Source: Rhizobium terrae (GTDB lineage Bacteria; Pseudomonadota; Alphaproteobacteria; Rhizobiales; Rhizobiaceae). Taken from it: a DNA stretch of 64,000 nt. The notes below the pieces were generated by a model. The model was not told the origin of the DNA. It ran no database searches and worked only from the letters and a program-made list of their open reading frames with translations. Positions 9,195 through 17,501 of the stretch are shown in pieces. The stretch spans positions 124,001 through 188,000 of the forward strand of contig NZ_QJKM01000005.1 in NCBI RefSeq assembly GCF_003425685.1, written 5' to 3'. The position numbers and the translations under genes were made by a program. Position 1 is the first letter of the stretch. Each line of letters begins with the position of its first letter.

Positions 9195-10121
9195 ATGTCG
9201 ATTGACGTCCTTGCCCGATCGCATGGGCCTGCCGATCCGCTCGTCGGCTGGCTTTCCGGATCGGTCGACATGGCCTGTGATCTTGAGGGGTTGTCGCACC
9301 GGGCAACCGGTCTCGACGCGATCGAGATCGCGGGCCAGGCCCAGGAACTGGGGATGAGGGCCATCGTGCTGCAGGCCCATGATTATTGCACTGCGCCGAT
9401 GGCAGCCTATCTGGCCGATGCGGATTTCAAGAGTGCATCCATGATCTTGCATGGCAGCGTCACGCTGAATACGACAGTCGGCGGCCTCAACGTCTACGCA
9501 GCCGAGCATACGCTCATGCTTTCGGGCAAGGTCGTTCACATGCCGACGCTTTCGGCAGAGAACTTCCTCAGGAGGAAGCGCTGGCCGGCGCGTCCGCGGG
9601 CCGGTCTCGATGCAGGAGGGCCTGCTCTCAGCGTGGTGGATGCCCGCGGCAAGGTCCTGCCCCAGCTAAAGGAACTGCTGGAGATCGTGGCGGCGAGGGA
9701 CGGCGTGCTGGGGGCGGGTTTTCTGCATGCCAGCGAAGTGCTGGCACTCTTCGAACAGGCGGCTGCCTGCGGCGTGATGAGGCTGCTGGCGGTGGACCCC
9801 ATGCACAACAACGGGGCTCGGCCGGGGGATGTGGATGTCATGCTGGGGCAGGGGGCCTATGTCATGATCTCGGCAGCCAGCCAGGGACGCGACCGCAATC
9901 TGGCTGCCACCCTGGCGGCGACGCATCCCGACCGGCTCATCCTCGGACTGCATTCGGATGGCGAGGCCAACTCCCTTCGCCAACACTACACGGCGGCTCT
10001 GCGAAGCTGGCAGGATTTCGGGCTCGGGGAACTGGAAATCCGGCGGGCGATCGGAGAAAATCCGCGCCGTCTGCTCGATCTGGACAAGCGCGTGAAACAC
10101 GGAGCGCTTCCGCATGGCTGA
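9195..10121 (+). CDS. DUF6282-like protein with degenerate metal motif (paralogue B)
   Basis: A 308-residue homologue of the proteins at 7019 and 19242, recognisable from MILHGSVTLNTTVGGLNVYA, VVHMPTLSAENF and GAGFLHASEVLALF in matching order. The first-strand motif DLHCHSGP of the paralogues is replaced by DMACDLEG, and KDHFY by QAHDYC, so the usual HxH metal ligands are missing. GSDLG becomes LGLHSDGEAN. It may be a catalytically different or regulatory partner of an intact paralogue. GGGAG at 9181-9185 supports the start. The last 8 bases overlap the following amidohydrolase gene. Confidence 0.72.
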   Translation: MSIDVLARSHGPADPLVGWLSGSVDMACDLEGLSHRATGLDAIEIAGQAQELGMRAIVLQAHDYCTAPMAAYLADADFKSASMILHGSVTLNTTVGGLNVYAAEHTLMLSGKVVHMPTLSAENFLRRKRWPARPRAGLDAGGPALSVVDARGKVLPQLKELLEIVAARDGVLGAGFLHASEVLALFEQAAACGVMRLLAVDPMHNNGARPGDVDVMLGQGAYVMISAASQGRDRNLAATLAATHPDRLILGLHSDGEANSLRQHYTAALRSWQDFGLGELEIRRAIGENPRRLLDLDKRVKHGALPHG

Positions 10122-10926
10122 GCCCGGTAACGAACCACCGCTGGTGGACGCGCATTTTCACATCTACACCACCGATCTGCCGCTCTCTGCGAGCGCCTGG
10201 CACAAGCCGCCGGAAGACGCGGGCGTCGAGAAATTGATCGGGCTGCTCGACGCTCACGGTATCGCATTAGGTGTTGTCGCTGCCGCCAGCTTACATGGCG
10301 AATACAATGACCATGTGCGTGGTGCCTTACGCAGACATCGCCGGCTCAGGGCAACCGCAATCGTGTCGCCGTCGATCGGCATATACGAACTGGAGCGAAT
10401 GCGGGACGACGGCTTCGTCGGGATCAGGCTGATGTGGCGGACGCTTGCGGAGGCGCCGGACATCACGTCGCTGGACTATCGTCGGCTGCTGCGGCGGGTC
10501 GCCGATCTCGGCTGGCATGTCCATCTGATCGAACGGGCGGACCGCCTGCCGGTGATGATGCGGGAGATCGAGGCGGCTGGGGCACGCATGGTGATCGATC
10601 ACATGGGCATGCCCGAAGCCGGCAAAGGCGTGGACGATCCGGGTTTTCGCCTGGTCCTCGATGCCATCGACCGGGGCAATACCTGGGTCAAGCTCTCGGC
10701 GGGCTATCGGTTCAAGCCGCTTTCGGCTGCCGTGGACTGCGCACGGGAGCTTATAGAACGGACGAGTGGAGAGCGCCTGGTCTGGGCGAGCGACTGGCCG
10801 TTTGCAGCTTACGAAAATCGCGTCACCTACGGCCAGACCGTGGCGGCGCTTTCCGAATGGGTGCCGGATCCTGCCATGCGGCGACGCATCGGCGGGCGCA
10901 ACGCGCTCGAACTCTATTTCATGTAG
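10114..10926 (+). CDS. Amidohydrolase_2 family TIM-barrel hydrolase / lactonase-like
   Basis: A 270-residue protein of the PF04909 family, which includes 2-pyrone-4,6-dicarboxylate lactonase and decarboxylases acting on ring-cleavage products. Visible motifs are DAHFHIY (D12, H14, H16) on strand 1, IRLMWR, WHVHLIE, VIDHMG (H163) and WASDWPF (D227), all at the expected strand ends for metal binding and catalysis. It overlaps the previous gene by 8 bases, so the two are probably co-translated. It likely hydrolyses a lactone or amide intermediate of the compound brought in by the TTT system. The precise reaction is unknown. Confidence 0.82.
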   Translation: MAEPGNEPPLVDAHFHIYTTDLPLSASAWHKPPEDAGVEKLIGLLDAHGIALGVVAAASLHGEYNDHVRGALRRHRRLRATAIVSPSIGIYELERMRDDGFVGIRLMWRTLAEAPDITSLDYRRLLRRVADLGWHVHLIERADRLPVMMREIEAAGARMVIDHMGMPEAGKGVDDPGFRLVLDAIDRGNTWVKLSAGYRFKPLSAAVDCARELIERTSGERLVWASDWPFAAYENRVTYGQTVAALSEWVPDPAMRRRIGGRNALELYFM

Positions 10927-10939
10927 CGCGGTATCGAAA

Positions 10940-11437
10940 ATGAATGCACTTGCGGAACTGACGGCCAAGGCGGAGATCCTGTCTCTCGTCACCGAATATT
11001 GGAACGAAGTCGATACCAACTGGGGTACGCATGCCCACATGATGTTCACAGAAGACGGCGTATTCGGGTCCGGCCCTTCGGCCTTCGTCGGCCGCGAGCA
11101 GATCAAGGCATTCTACGACTGGCGCCGCGGCCGCGGCGATCGCGTCGCGCGCCATCTCGTCAACAATCCGATGATATTAATCGAGGGCGCGGATCGGGCG
11201 ACGATCAAATATATCATGACCATCTATGCGATCGACGGTCTGCCCGTCCTGCCGGTGAGTGCGCCGAACAGTATTTCGGAGGTCGTCGAAGTGCTGGCGC
11301 GCGATGGGACGGGTGGCTGGAAGATCAGGTCGAAGACTTTCACCCACCTGTTCAAGGGCGAGGAGCCGACGACGACGATGCCGGAGCATCTGCGGAATAC
11401 CCTATTATCAAAAGTAACCCGACCGGACCAAAGTTAG
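10940..11437 (+). CDS. SnoaL/NTF2-like small protein
   Basis: A 165-residue protein with the cone-shaped NTF2-like fold: an N-terminal helix (ELTAKAEILSLVTEYWNEVDT), an HMMFTEDGVFGSGP segment, FVGREQIKAFYDWR and a beta-rich C-terminal half. Members include dehydratases, isomerases, ring-hydroxylating dioxygenase beta subunits and orphan binding proteins. The frame is open upstream to 10766 within the previous gene, but ATG 10940 gives a normal start. It sits inside the TTT operon between the amidohydrolase and tctB, so it probably acts on the same compound. Confidence 0.75.
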   Translation: MNALAELTAKAEILSLVTEYWNEVDTNWGTHAHMMFTEDGVFGSGPSAFVGREQIKAFYDWRRGRGDRVARHLVNNPMILIEGADRATIKYIMTIYAIDGLPVLPVSAPNSISEVVEVLARDGTGGWKIRSKTFTHLFKGEEPTTTMPEHLRNTLLSKVTRPDQS

Positions 11438-11481
11438 TTTCTGCACCAGACAGATCGGATGCCGTTGAGGAGGAAAACAGC

Positions 11482-11967
11482 ATGAGCATCGAGACGAGAC
11501 AGCCCGACCGGCACTCGTTCAGTCGCCGAAACGTCACTTTTGCGGCCATCTTCGTATGTTTCAGCGCTGTGACCGGCATCTATGCCTACAGCACGCTCAG
11601 CATCGGCACTGCGGCCGAGATGGGGGCCGGCTTCTTCCCCGTCATGCTGTCGATCGTGCTGGCCCTGCTGGCTCTGGCGATCGCCTTCACCCCGATTTCG
11701 CCCGGCACCCCGCCGCTTCGCTTTGCCTCCGTCAAGTCGTCCGTTCTGATCATGGGTTCTCCCCTTGTCTTCGCGGCGACGATCCAGTCGCTGGGCCTGG
11801 TGATCGCCGTCGCGCTGACGATCTTCTTCTCCAGCTTTGCCAGCCGCTTCGCCAATCTGCGCCAATCCCTTCTGCTATCTACCGGCTTCACCGTCTTTTG
11901 CGTCGCGGTGTTCCACTTCCTCCTGAACCTGCCAATCCCCCTCTGGGGCGACCTGATCACGGGCTAG
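11482..11967 (+). CDS. tctB: TTT transporter small membrane subunit (TctB)
   Basis: A 161-residue membrane protein with four to five predicted transmembrane stretches (about residues 18-38, 50-68, 83-118 and 128-152). The first hydrophobic helix followed by GAGFFPVMLSIVLALLALAI is the TctB pattern (GPGFFP in many members). A strong GAGGAGG site lies just upstream of the ATG at 11482. The frame continues upstream to 10999 without a suitable start. It is followed 7 bases later by tctA, as in nearly all TTT systems, and serves as the 4-TM accessory subunit in the inner membrane. Confidence 0.88.
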   Translation: MSIETRQPDRHSFSRRNVTFAAIFVCFSAVTGIYAYSTLSIGTAAEMGAGFFPVMLSIVLALLALAIAFTPISPGTPPLRFASVKSSVLIMGSPLVFAATIQSLGLVIAVALTIFFSSFASRFANLRQSLLLSTGFTVFCVAVFHFLLNLPIPLWGDLITG

Positions 11968-11974
11968 AAACGCC

Positions 11975-13486
11975 ATGGACATCTTCGCCAATCTTGCGCT
12001 CGGTTTCGGAGCGGTTCTCGAACCTTCCAATCTGATGTTCTGCTTCATCGGCTGCCTGCTCGGTACTGCCGTCGGCGTTCTGCCGGGCATCGGGCCGCTG
12101 GGCACGATCGCCATCCTGCTGCCGGTGACGTTCGGTTTTGCACCCGAGGCCTCGATGATCATGCTGGCCGGCATCTATTATGGTGCCCAATACGGCGGTT
12201 CGACTACGGCGATCCTGATCAACCTGCCCGGCGAGGCGACTTCCGCGGTGACCGCGATCGACGGTTACCAGATGGCGCGCCAGGGCAGGGCAGGCGCCGC
12301 ACTCGCCATTGCCGCGCTCGGCTCCTTCTTCGCCGGCTGCGTCGCCACGCTCGTCATCGCACTCTTCGCCAAGCCGCTGACATCGCTCGCCCTCAGCTTT
12401 GGGCCTTCCGACTATTTCGCGCTGATGGTGCTCGGCGTCGTAGCGTCGATCGCGCTGGCGCACGGTTCGGTTCTGAAGGGCCTGGTGATGATCGTGCTGG
12501 GCCTGTTGCTCGGCTGCGTGGGAACCGATGTCTATACCGGCAGCATGCGTCTGACGCTCGGCACGCTCGATCTTGCCGACGGCATTCCGATCATCGCCTT
12601 CGGTTCGGGCGTCTACGCGATCGCCGAGATCCTGCGCGGTCTGGAGGACGAGAAGGAACAGGAGCGGGATGTGCTGACGACGCGCGTGACCGGTCTGATG
12701 CCCACCTGGGCCGACATCAAGGACTCGGCCGGACCGATCCTGCGCGGCACGGGCCTGGGTTCCATCCTTGGAATCCTGCCGGGCGGTGGGGCGATGCTCT
12801 CGTCCTTCACCTCCTATGCGCTGGAGAAGAAGATCTCCCTCCATCCGGAACGCTTCGGGCACGGCGCGATTGCAGGTGTCGCCGGTCCGGAATCGGCCAA
12901 CAATGCCGGTGCCCAGAGCTCCTTCATTCCGATGCTGACGCTCGGCATTCCCTCGAACGCGATCATGGCACTGATGATCGGCGCCTTGATGCTGCAGGGC
13001 GTGGCGCCAGGCCCCAACCTCGTCAACGAGAAGCCGGTTCTGTTCTGGGGCGTGATCGTCTCGATGTGGATCGGCAACCTGATGCTGGTTATCCTCAACC
13101 TGCCGCTTGTCGGGCTCTGGGTGAAGCTGCTCTCGGTTCGCAATCATCTCTTGTTCCCGGCCATCATCGGTTTCTCGGCGATCGGCGTCTACAGCGTCGG
13201 CAACAATCCGTTCGACCTTGTGGTGATGGCGGTGTTCGGCGTGGTCGGCTACGGGCTCACCAAGCTCGATTGCGAACCTGCGCCATTGCTGCTCGGGTTC
13301 GTCCTAGGGCCAATGCTCGAAGAGTACCTGCGCCGCGCCATGCTGCTGGCGGATGGCAATCCGCTGGCCTTCTTTCATCGGCCGATCACCGCGGGCTTGC
13401 TGACAGTCGCGGCGATAACGCTGTTCGCCGTGCTGTTTCCGGCAATCCGAAATCGTCGCAAGGTGGTGTTTGCCGAGGACGACTGA
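11975..13486 (+). CDS. tctA: TTT transporter large membrane subunit (TctA)
   Basis: A 503-residue inner-membrane transporter with about 11-12 transmembrane segments. Diagnostic TctA blocks are PGIGPLGTIAILLP in the first third, GGSTTAILINLPGEATSA, and GPESANNAGAQSSFIPMLTLGIP in the second half, the two pseudo-repeats that form the substrate site. Length is normal for the family (about 500). It drives ion-coupled uptake of the ligand handed over by the TctC protein. It ends the first transcription unit; the next intergenic region (13487-13718) carries another TTTCA-N5-TGAAA site. Confidence 0.93.
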   Translation: MDIFANLALGFGAVLEPSNLMFCFIGCLLGTAVGVLPGIGPLGTIAILLPVTFGFAPEASMIMLAGIYYGAQYGGSTTAILINLPGEATSAVTAIDGYQMARQGRAGAALAIAALGSFFAGCVATLVIALFAKPLTSLALSFGPSDYFALMVLGVVASIALAHGSVLKGLVMIVLGLLLGCVGTDVYTGSMRLTLGTLDLADGIPIIAFGSGVYAIAEILRGLEDEKEQERDVLTTRVTGLMPTWADIKDSAGPILRGTGLGSILGILPGGGAMLSSFTSYALEKKISLHPERFGHGAIAGVAGPESANNAGAQSSFIPMLTLGIPSNAIMALMIGALMLQGVAPGPNLVNEKPVLFWGVIVSMWIGNLMLVILNLPLVGLWVKLLSVRNHLLFPAIIGFSAIGVYSVGNNPFDLVVMAVFGVVGYGLTKLDCEPAPLLLGFVLGPMLEEYLRRAMLLADGNPLAFFHRPITAGLLTVAAITLFAVLFPAIRNRRKVVFAEDD

Positions 13487-13544
13487 AGCTCGCGGGAGCG
13501 ATCGCGGATAGGCGGTCCGCCTGCGGTCGGCGGCATTGCCTTTG

Positions 13545-13559
13545 TTTCATGCATTGAAA
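13545..13559. promoter_or_regulatory. Putative IclR operator, site 2
   Basis: TTTCA-TGCAT-TGAAA, flanked by T on the right, lies in the 232-base gap between tctA and the MFS gene, about 160 bases before the MFS start at 13719. It implies that the carrier has its own promoter under the same control as the TTT operon. Confidence 0.68.
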
Positions 13560-13718
13560 TCGTCGGGCGCCGAAGGTGGACCGTCTATCATCCGGCGCTC
13601 TAACTGGTTGGGGATCGGAGAGGCGTTCCGCGGGCGCCTGTCGGTTCATCATCCATCCCGATGTTCACAGGTGAAGCTTGCGACGCGTGTTCAGTCTCCA
13701 TCTCCGCCGGCCGTGCCC

Positions 13719-14939
13719 ATGAGCATGGCCAAGGTTCGGCGCTACAATCCGCTGCTTGCCCTGAAGGACCTGCACTATCGCCGCTTCGCCATCGGCAGTA
13801 TCGTCTCGGTGCTCGGCATGTGGATGCAGAAGATCGGCGTTGCGTGGCTTGCCTGGGAACTCAGCAGGTCGCCTTTCTGGCTCGGATTGATCGCTGCCGC
13901 CGACATGCTGCCGTCGATCTTCCTCAGCAGCTTCGCCGGCTCGCTTGCCGACGCGCATGACAAGATCAAGGTGCTGCGGTCGGCTCAGTTTGTCGCCATC
14001 CTGCAGTCCGTCGTGCTCGCGCTCCTGTCGTGGTTGGGACTGACCTCCGTCGAAGTGCTGTTCGGCTTGACGCTGATTCTGGGGGTCTCCAGCAGCCTGG
14101 AGCAGCCGGCGCGGTTGTCGCTGATCCGGGAGATCGTGCCGCCAGACTATCTGCATGCCGCAGTCGCGCTCAATGCGCTGAGCTTCAACCTGGCCCGATT
14201 CGTCGGACCGATCATTGCGGGCGTCCTGATCAGCGAGGTCAACGTCGGCGTCACCTTTGCGGCGAGCGCCGTGGCGATCGCCTTCTTCTCCTATGCGCTT
14301 GCGGTGATCCGGGTGCAGAAGGGCACAGATCGGTCGGTTGACGCCGTTCATGGGTCAGGGACCGCCGACGGTTTCCGTTATGTGCTGGGTCACCGAAGCC
14401 TGCTCGCCACGCTGGGGTTGATGGGGGCGACCGGCATCAGCGTCAACGGGATCCTGCAGATGTTGCCGGCCGTCTCCGATGCCCTGTTCGCGAAAGGCAT
14501 AGACGGGTTTGTCGGATTGATGGCGGCCTCCGCGCTTGGCTCGGTCGTATCCGGCACCATAACTCTCTGGCGGCCGCCGAGCACGCGCGGTGCGCTCAGC
14601 ATCGCGCTTGCCGCGCTTTGCTCCACGGTCTCCCTCGCGGTGCTCGCGCTGACACCCAGCTTCCACTTGGCGCTCATCGCGATCTTCTGCATGTCGTTTG
14701 CCAACATGTATGCGGGGATCGCCGGACAGGCCCTGCTGCAGCTCGAAAGCGAACCCGGCAAGCTGGGGCGGGTGATGGGCATCTACAGCATGATCATTCG
14801 CGGCGGACCGGCGGTTGGCAGCTTCCTGATCGGAACGGCGGCCACATTCGTGGGCATGGTTGCGCCCGTGATCGCTGTCTCTGCGCTCGCCGCCTGTTAT
14901 GCCGGCGTCATTGCTCTCGCCTTTCTCCGGGCTCATTGA
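13719..14939 (+). CDS. MFS transporter (MFS_3 / enterobactin exporter-like)
   Basis: A 406-residue inner-membrane carrier with about 11-12 hydrophobic helices. The segment LADAHDKIKVLR after helix 2 is the MFS loop 2-3 motif in a variant form, and SSLEQPARLSLIREIVPPDYLHAAVALN is typical of the MFS_3 subgroup (PF05977), many of which are exporters. The frame is open back to 13536, but ATG 13719 (or 13725) leads directly into YNPLLALKDLHYRRF, the usual N-terminus. The upstream palindrome suggests it belongs to the IclR-controlled regulon, perhaps for efflux of an intermediate. Confidence 0.8.
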   Translation: MSMAKVRRYNPLLALKDLHYRRFAIGSIVSVLGMWMQKIGVAWLAWELSRSPFWLGLIAAADMLPSIFLSSFAGSLADAHDKIKVLRSAQFVAILQSVVLALLSWLGLTSVEVLFGLTLILGVSSSLEQPARLSLIREIVPPDYLHAAVALNALSFNLARFVGPIIAGVLISEVNVGVTFAASAVAIAFFSYALAVIRVQKGTDRSVDAVHGSGTADGFRYVLGHRSLLATLGLMGATGISVNGILQMLPAVSDALFAKGIDGFVGLMAASALGSVVSGTITLWRPPSTRGALSIALAALCSTVSLAVLALTPSFHLALIAIFCMSFANMYAGIAGQALLQLESEPGKLGRVMGIYSMIIRGGPAVGSFLIGTAATFVGMVAPVIAVSALAACYAGVIALAFLRAH

Positions 14940-14952
14940 AGCCGGACCGGCA

Positions 14953-14967
14953 TTTCATTCCTTGAAA
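14953..14967. promoter_or_regulatory. Putative IclR operator, site 3 (autoregulatory)
   Basis: TTTCA-TTCCT-TGAAA, within a perfect outer ATTTCA...TGAAAT, lies 101 bases upstream of the IclR gene start at 15068, the usual position for autoregulation. The TTGAAA half followed by GCATAG at 14986-14991 could be a weak promoter. Confidence 0.72.
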
Positions 14968-15067
14968 TGAAAAAAGAAGCCGCTGGCATAGCTGCCCCTC
15001 CCGGACTACCTTTCGTTCGGGCATCGGTTGGGAGACCGATGCAGAGGAATTCTGGGAGGAGTTCTGA

Positions 15068-15952
15068 ATGTTGGAAAGCGAGTTGAAGGAGAGACCGGCC
15101 AAATCTCCCCAGCTACCGAAATATAACGATCTTCATTGTAGGGCGAATTCATTGCGTGGCAGCGTCGACGAACACAAGGCCTCCTATGCCCCCGTCGAGT
15201 CCGCGCGCCGGGTTCTGCTGTTGTTGCAGGCGCTCAATGCGCAACGTATCGCCACCATCGGTTCGCTGCATCAGGTGACGGGGCTTTCCAAGCCGACCAT
15301 CGTGCGGATGCTCGAAACGCTGATCAGCGAAGGATATGTGGTGCGCGACAATTTCGTCGGCGGTTACAGCGTTACCTCCAAGGTCGTTTCGCTGGCCTCC
15401 GGCTTCACCGGTGCGCCGCTCTTGATCGAGGCGGCGCGATCGCGGGCCGTTGCCCTGACCAACGATATCAAATGGCCGGTAAGCCTTGGAACGCTGAGGG
15501 ACGGCCATATTCTGGTCAGCTTCACGACGGCGCCGATCAGCCCCTGGGCCTATCCGTTCCCCGTGTTGCACCGTTTCCTCGACCTGGAGCTGACGGCGAT
15601 GGGGCAGTGTTATCTGACTTTCTGCGACGATGAGGAGCGTGCCCTGCTTCTCAACGCGCTGACCCAGCAGCGCCGCGAACAGGGCAGGCCTTTCGATGCC
15701 GCGCGCGTGCTGCGGGACCTGCGGACGACCCGCAAACGCGGCTATGCAAGGGTGGGAGGACCGCGGAGGGTTTTTGACTTCGTGGCTGTTCCGATCCTTG
15801 ACGGGCAGCGCTGCTCGGCCTGCATGGGGGTCGGCTTCTACCGCACGGCTGTTCCGCCGGATCGCATTCTGGAAACCGTGGTTCAGCCCATGATCGAGGC
15901 GGCGTCCGCCATCCAGGTGGATATGCGCAGCCTGAACAGCACCGGCTACTAA
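15068..15952 (+). CDS. IclR family transcriptional regulator
   Basis: A 294-residue regulator. Residues about 44-95 form the IclR winged helix-turn-helix (SARRVLLLLQALN, then TGLSKPTIVRMLETLISEGYV), and residues about 100-285 the effector-binding GAF-like domain, with LELTAMGQCYLTF and the C-terminal FVAVPILDG. The N-terminus is about 35 residues longer than usual, but a strong GGGAGGAG site 7 bases before ATG 15068 supports this start. It lies in the middle of the catabolic cluster and is preceded by a TTTCA-N5-TGAAA palindrome found three more times in the cluster. It probably senses the substrate or an intermediate. Confidence 0.9.
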   Translation: MLESELKERPAKSPQLPKYNDLHCRANSLRGSVDEHKASYAPVESARRVLLLLQALNAQRIATIGSLHQVTGLSKPTIVRMLETLISEGYVVRDNFVGGYSVTSKVVSLASGFTGAPLLIEAARSRAVALTNDIKWPVSLGTLRDGHILVSFTTAPISPWAYPFPVLHRFLDLELTAMGQCYLTFCDDEERALLLNALTQQRREQGRPFDAARVLRDLRTTRKRGYARVGGPRRVFDFVAVPILDGQRCSACMGVGFYRTAVPPDRILETVVQPMIEAASAIQVDMRSLNSTGY

Positions 15953-16042
15953 GCGACATTCAACCGATATCCGTCGAACATTGCTCGATCAGGGGCAGGT
16001 CCGGCCATGGCCACCGCGCCGCCAACCCAAGGAGAGATCCCA

Positions 16043-16924
16043 ATGAAACGCAGGGTGATACTGACATGTGCCGTCACCGGCGGCAGCGCGCTGTCCAAGA
16101 ACAGCCAATACGTGCCCATCACACCGGAACAGATCGCCAACGAGGCGATAGCGGCTGCGAAAGCCGGTGCCGCATCGGTGCATATCCATGTCCGCGACCC
16201 GCAGACCGGCGCTCCCTCGATGCAGTTCGAACTTTATGAAGACGTGATGCGGCGCATCCGCGCGTCCGGGGTGGATTTCATCGTCAACCTGACCGCCGGC
16301 CCGGGCGCGGGTTACGCGCCGACCCTGGACGAGACGGCGGTGCCGCCGGTCCGCTCGCCGAGCGTTCGCACCGACCATGTGTCGCGCCTGCGTCCCGATA
16401 TCTGCACGTTGGACGTAGCAACCATGAATTTCGGCGATCGGGCCATCGTCAACACGCCGCCGCATCTGATCGCCATGGCGAAGACCATCCAGGCGGCCGG
16501 CGTGAAGCCGGAACTCGAGGTGTTCGACATCGGCCATGTCGGTGTCGCGATGCGGCTTCTGGAGGCAGGGCATCTGCCGAAACCGCCGTTCTTCCAATTC
16601 TGCCTCGGCATTCCGGGCGGGGCTCCGGCCACGACCGAAGCGATGCTGCTGATGCGCTCGCTCATTCCGCCGGGCACACCATGGTCGGCCTTCGGCATTT
16701 CCCGGTTCCAGATGCCGATGGTCGCCCAGTCGGTCATCCTCGGCGGGCATTGCCGCGTCGGACTGGAGGACAATCTCTATCTGGAGTACGGTGTCTTGTC
16801 CGAGGGCAACGTGCCGCTGGTCCGGCGCGCGGTGGAAATCATCAGGGCACTCGGTGCGGAGCCCGCGACACCGGCCGAAGCCCGCGAGATCCTGTCGCTG
16901 GAAGCGACAAGGGCGGCTGCCTGA
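16043..16924 (+). CDS. BKACE / DUF849 beta-keto acid cleavage enzyme
   Basis: A 293-residue enzyme of the family that includes 3-keto-5-aminohexanoate cleavage enzyme (Kce). Such enzymes condense a beta-keto acid with acetyl-CoA, releasing acetoacetate and a new acyl-CoA. The zinc ligands lie in VHIHVRDP (H47, H49), followed by FIVNLTAGPG and VEIIRALGAEPATPAEAREIL at the C-terminus. The start at 16043 has AAGGAGAG at 16029-16036; a start at 16007 would add 12 residues with no support. Its stop overlaps the thioesterase start (TGATG), so the acyl-CoA product may be passed to that enzyme. Confidence 0.9.
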   Translation: MKRRVILTCAVTGGSALSKNSQYVPITPEQIANEAIAAAKAGAASVHIHVRDPQTGAPSMQFELYEDVMRRIRASGVDFIVNLTAGPGAGYAPTLDETAVPPVRSPSVRTDHVSRLRPDICTLDVATMNFGDRAIVNTPPHLIAMAKTIQAAGVKPELEVFDIGHVGVAMRLLEAGHLPKPPFFQFCLGIPGGAPATTEAMLLMRSLIPPGTPWSAFGISRFQMPMVAQSVILGGHCRVGLEDNLYLEYGVLSEGNVPLVRRAVEIIRALGAEPATPAEAREILSLEATRAAA

Positions 16925-17388
16925 TGAACGATCTCAATCCGGTTTCCGAAGCGGTGTTCGATCCGGCCGCTGCGGGTTGGACCAAACGCCGCTCCAATCC
17001 CTTTTCCGAGCTGATCGGCCCGTTCTGGCAAAAACATGAGGGCAATCAGTTCCTTCTGGGGCTGCTGTGCACGCCGAACACGCTCAACAATGCGGGTGTG
17101 ATGCACGGAGGCTGCCTTGCCACCTTCTGCGACCAGGCGCTCGGAGGCACGCTATTCGAGACGCTGTCGCGCGCCCAGGGGCCGGATGCGCCGCCCGTCC
17201 AGTCGGTCACGGTGCAACTCAACGTCCAGTTCCTAGCGGCGGTGCGGCCGTTGGATTTTCTGATCGGCCGGTGCCGCATCACCCGGCGGACGCGCATGCT
17301 GGTGTTTCTGGATGGGCTTGCGGAAGTGGGTGGCGAGGCGGTTGCATCGCTGCAGGCCGTGTTCAAGCTGGTCAAGCCGCTGGGCTAA
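16924..17388 (+). CDS. Hotdog-fold acyl-CoA thioesterase (PaaI type)
   Basis: A 154-residue hotdog thioesterase. The central-helix motif NAGVMHGGCLATFCDQALGG carries HGG (H61-G63) and the catalytic-type aspartate D70 seen in PaaI-like enzymes, followed by the strands SVTVQLNVQFL and DFLIGRCRITRRTRMLVFLDG. It overlaps the preceding BKACE gene by one base. It probably releases a free acid from the CoA ester made by that enzyme. It ends 20 bases before the fourth palindromic site. Confidence 0.85.
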   Translation: MNDLNPVSEAVFDPAAAGWTKRRSNPFSELIGPFWQKHEGNQFLLGLLCTPNTLNNAGVMHGGCLATFCDQALGGTLFETLSRAQGPDAPPVQSVTVQLNVQFLAAVRPLDFLIGRCRITRRTRMLVFLDGLAEVGGEAVASLQAVFKLVKPLG

Positions 17389-17407
17389 GTAGGCCTTTGG
17401 ACTTGTA

Positions 17408-17422
17408 TTTCAGTCATTGAAA
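17408..17422. promoter_or_regulatory. Putative IclR operator, site 4
   Basis: TTTCA-GTCAT-TGAAA with A and T flanks lies 80 bases before the aldolase start at 17502, in the gap after the thioesterase gene. It would start a third forward transcription unit (aldolase, cupin, DUF6282 paralogue C). Confidence 0.7.
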
Positions 17423-17501
17423 TGTCGCCACGCCGACCCTCGCCCAATGCCGCCAAACGCCGCAGAGTGGCAGAAACCAAGCGGCATCGGGGAGGAAAAG
17501 A

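Noticed and set aside
11957-13147. 396-residue minus-strand frame opposite tctA
   Set aside because: It lies antisense to a clear TctA gene; its composition (rich in H, D, R, Q) is that of a shadow in high-GC DNA.
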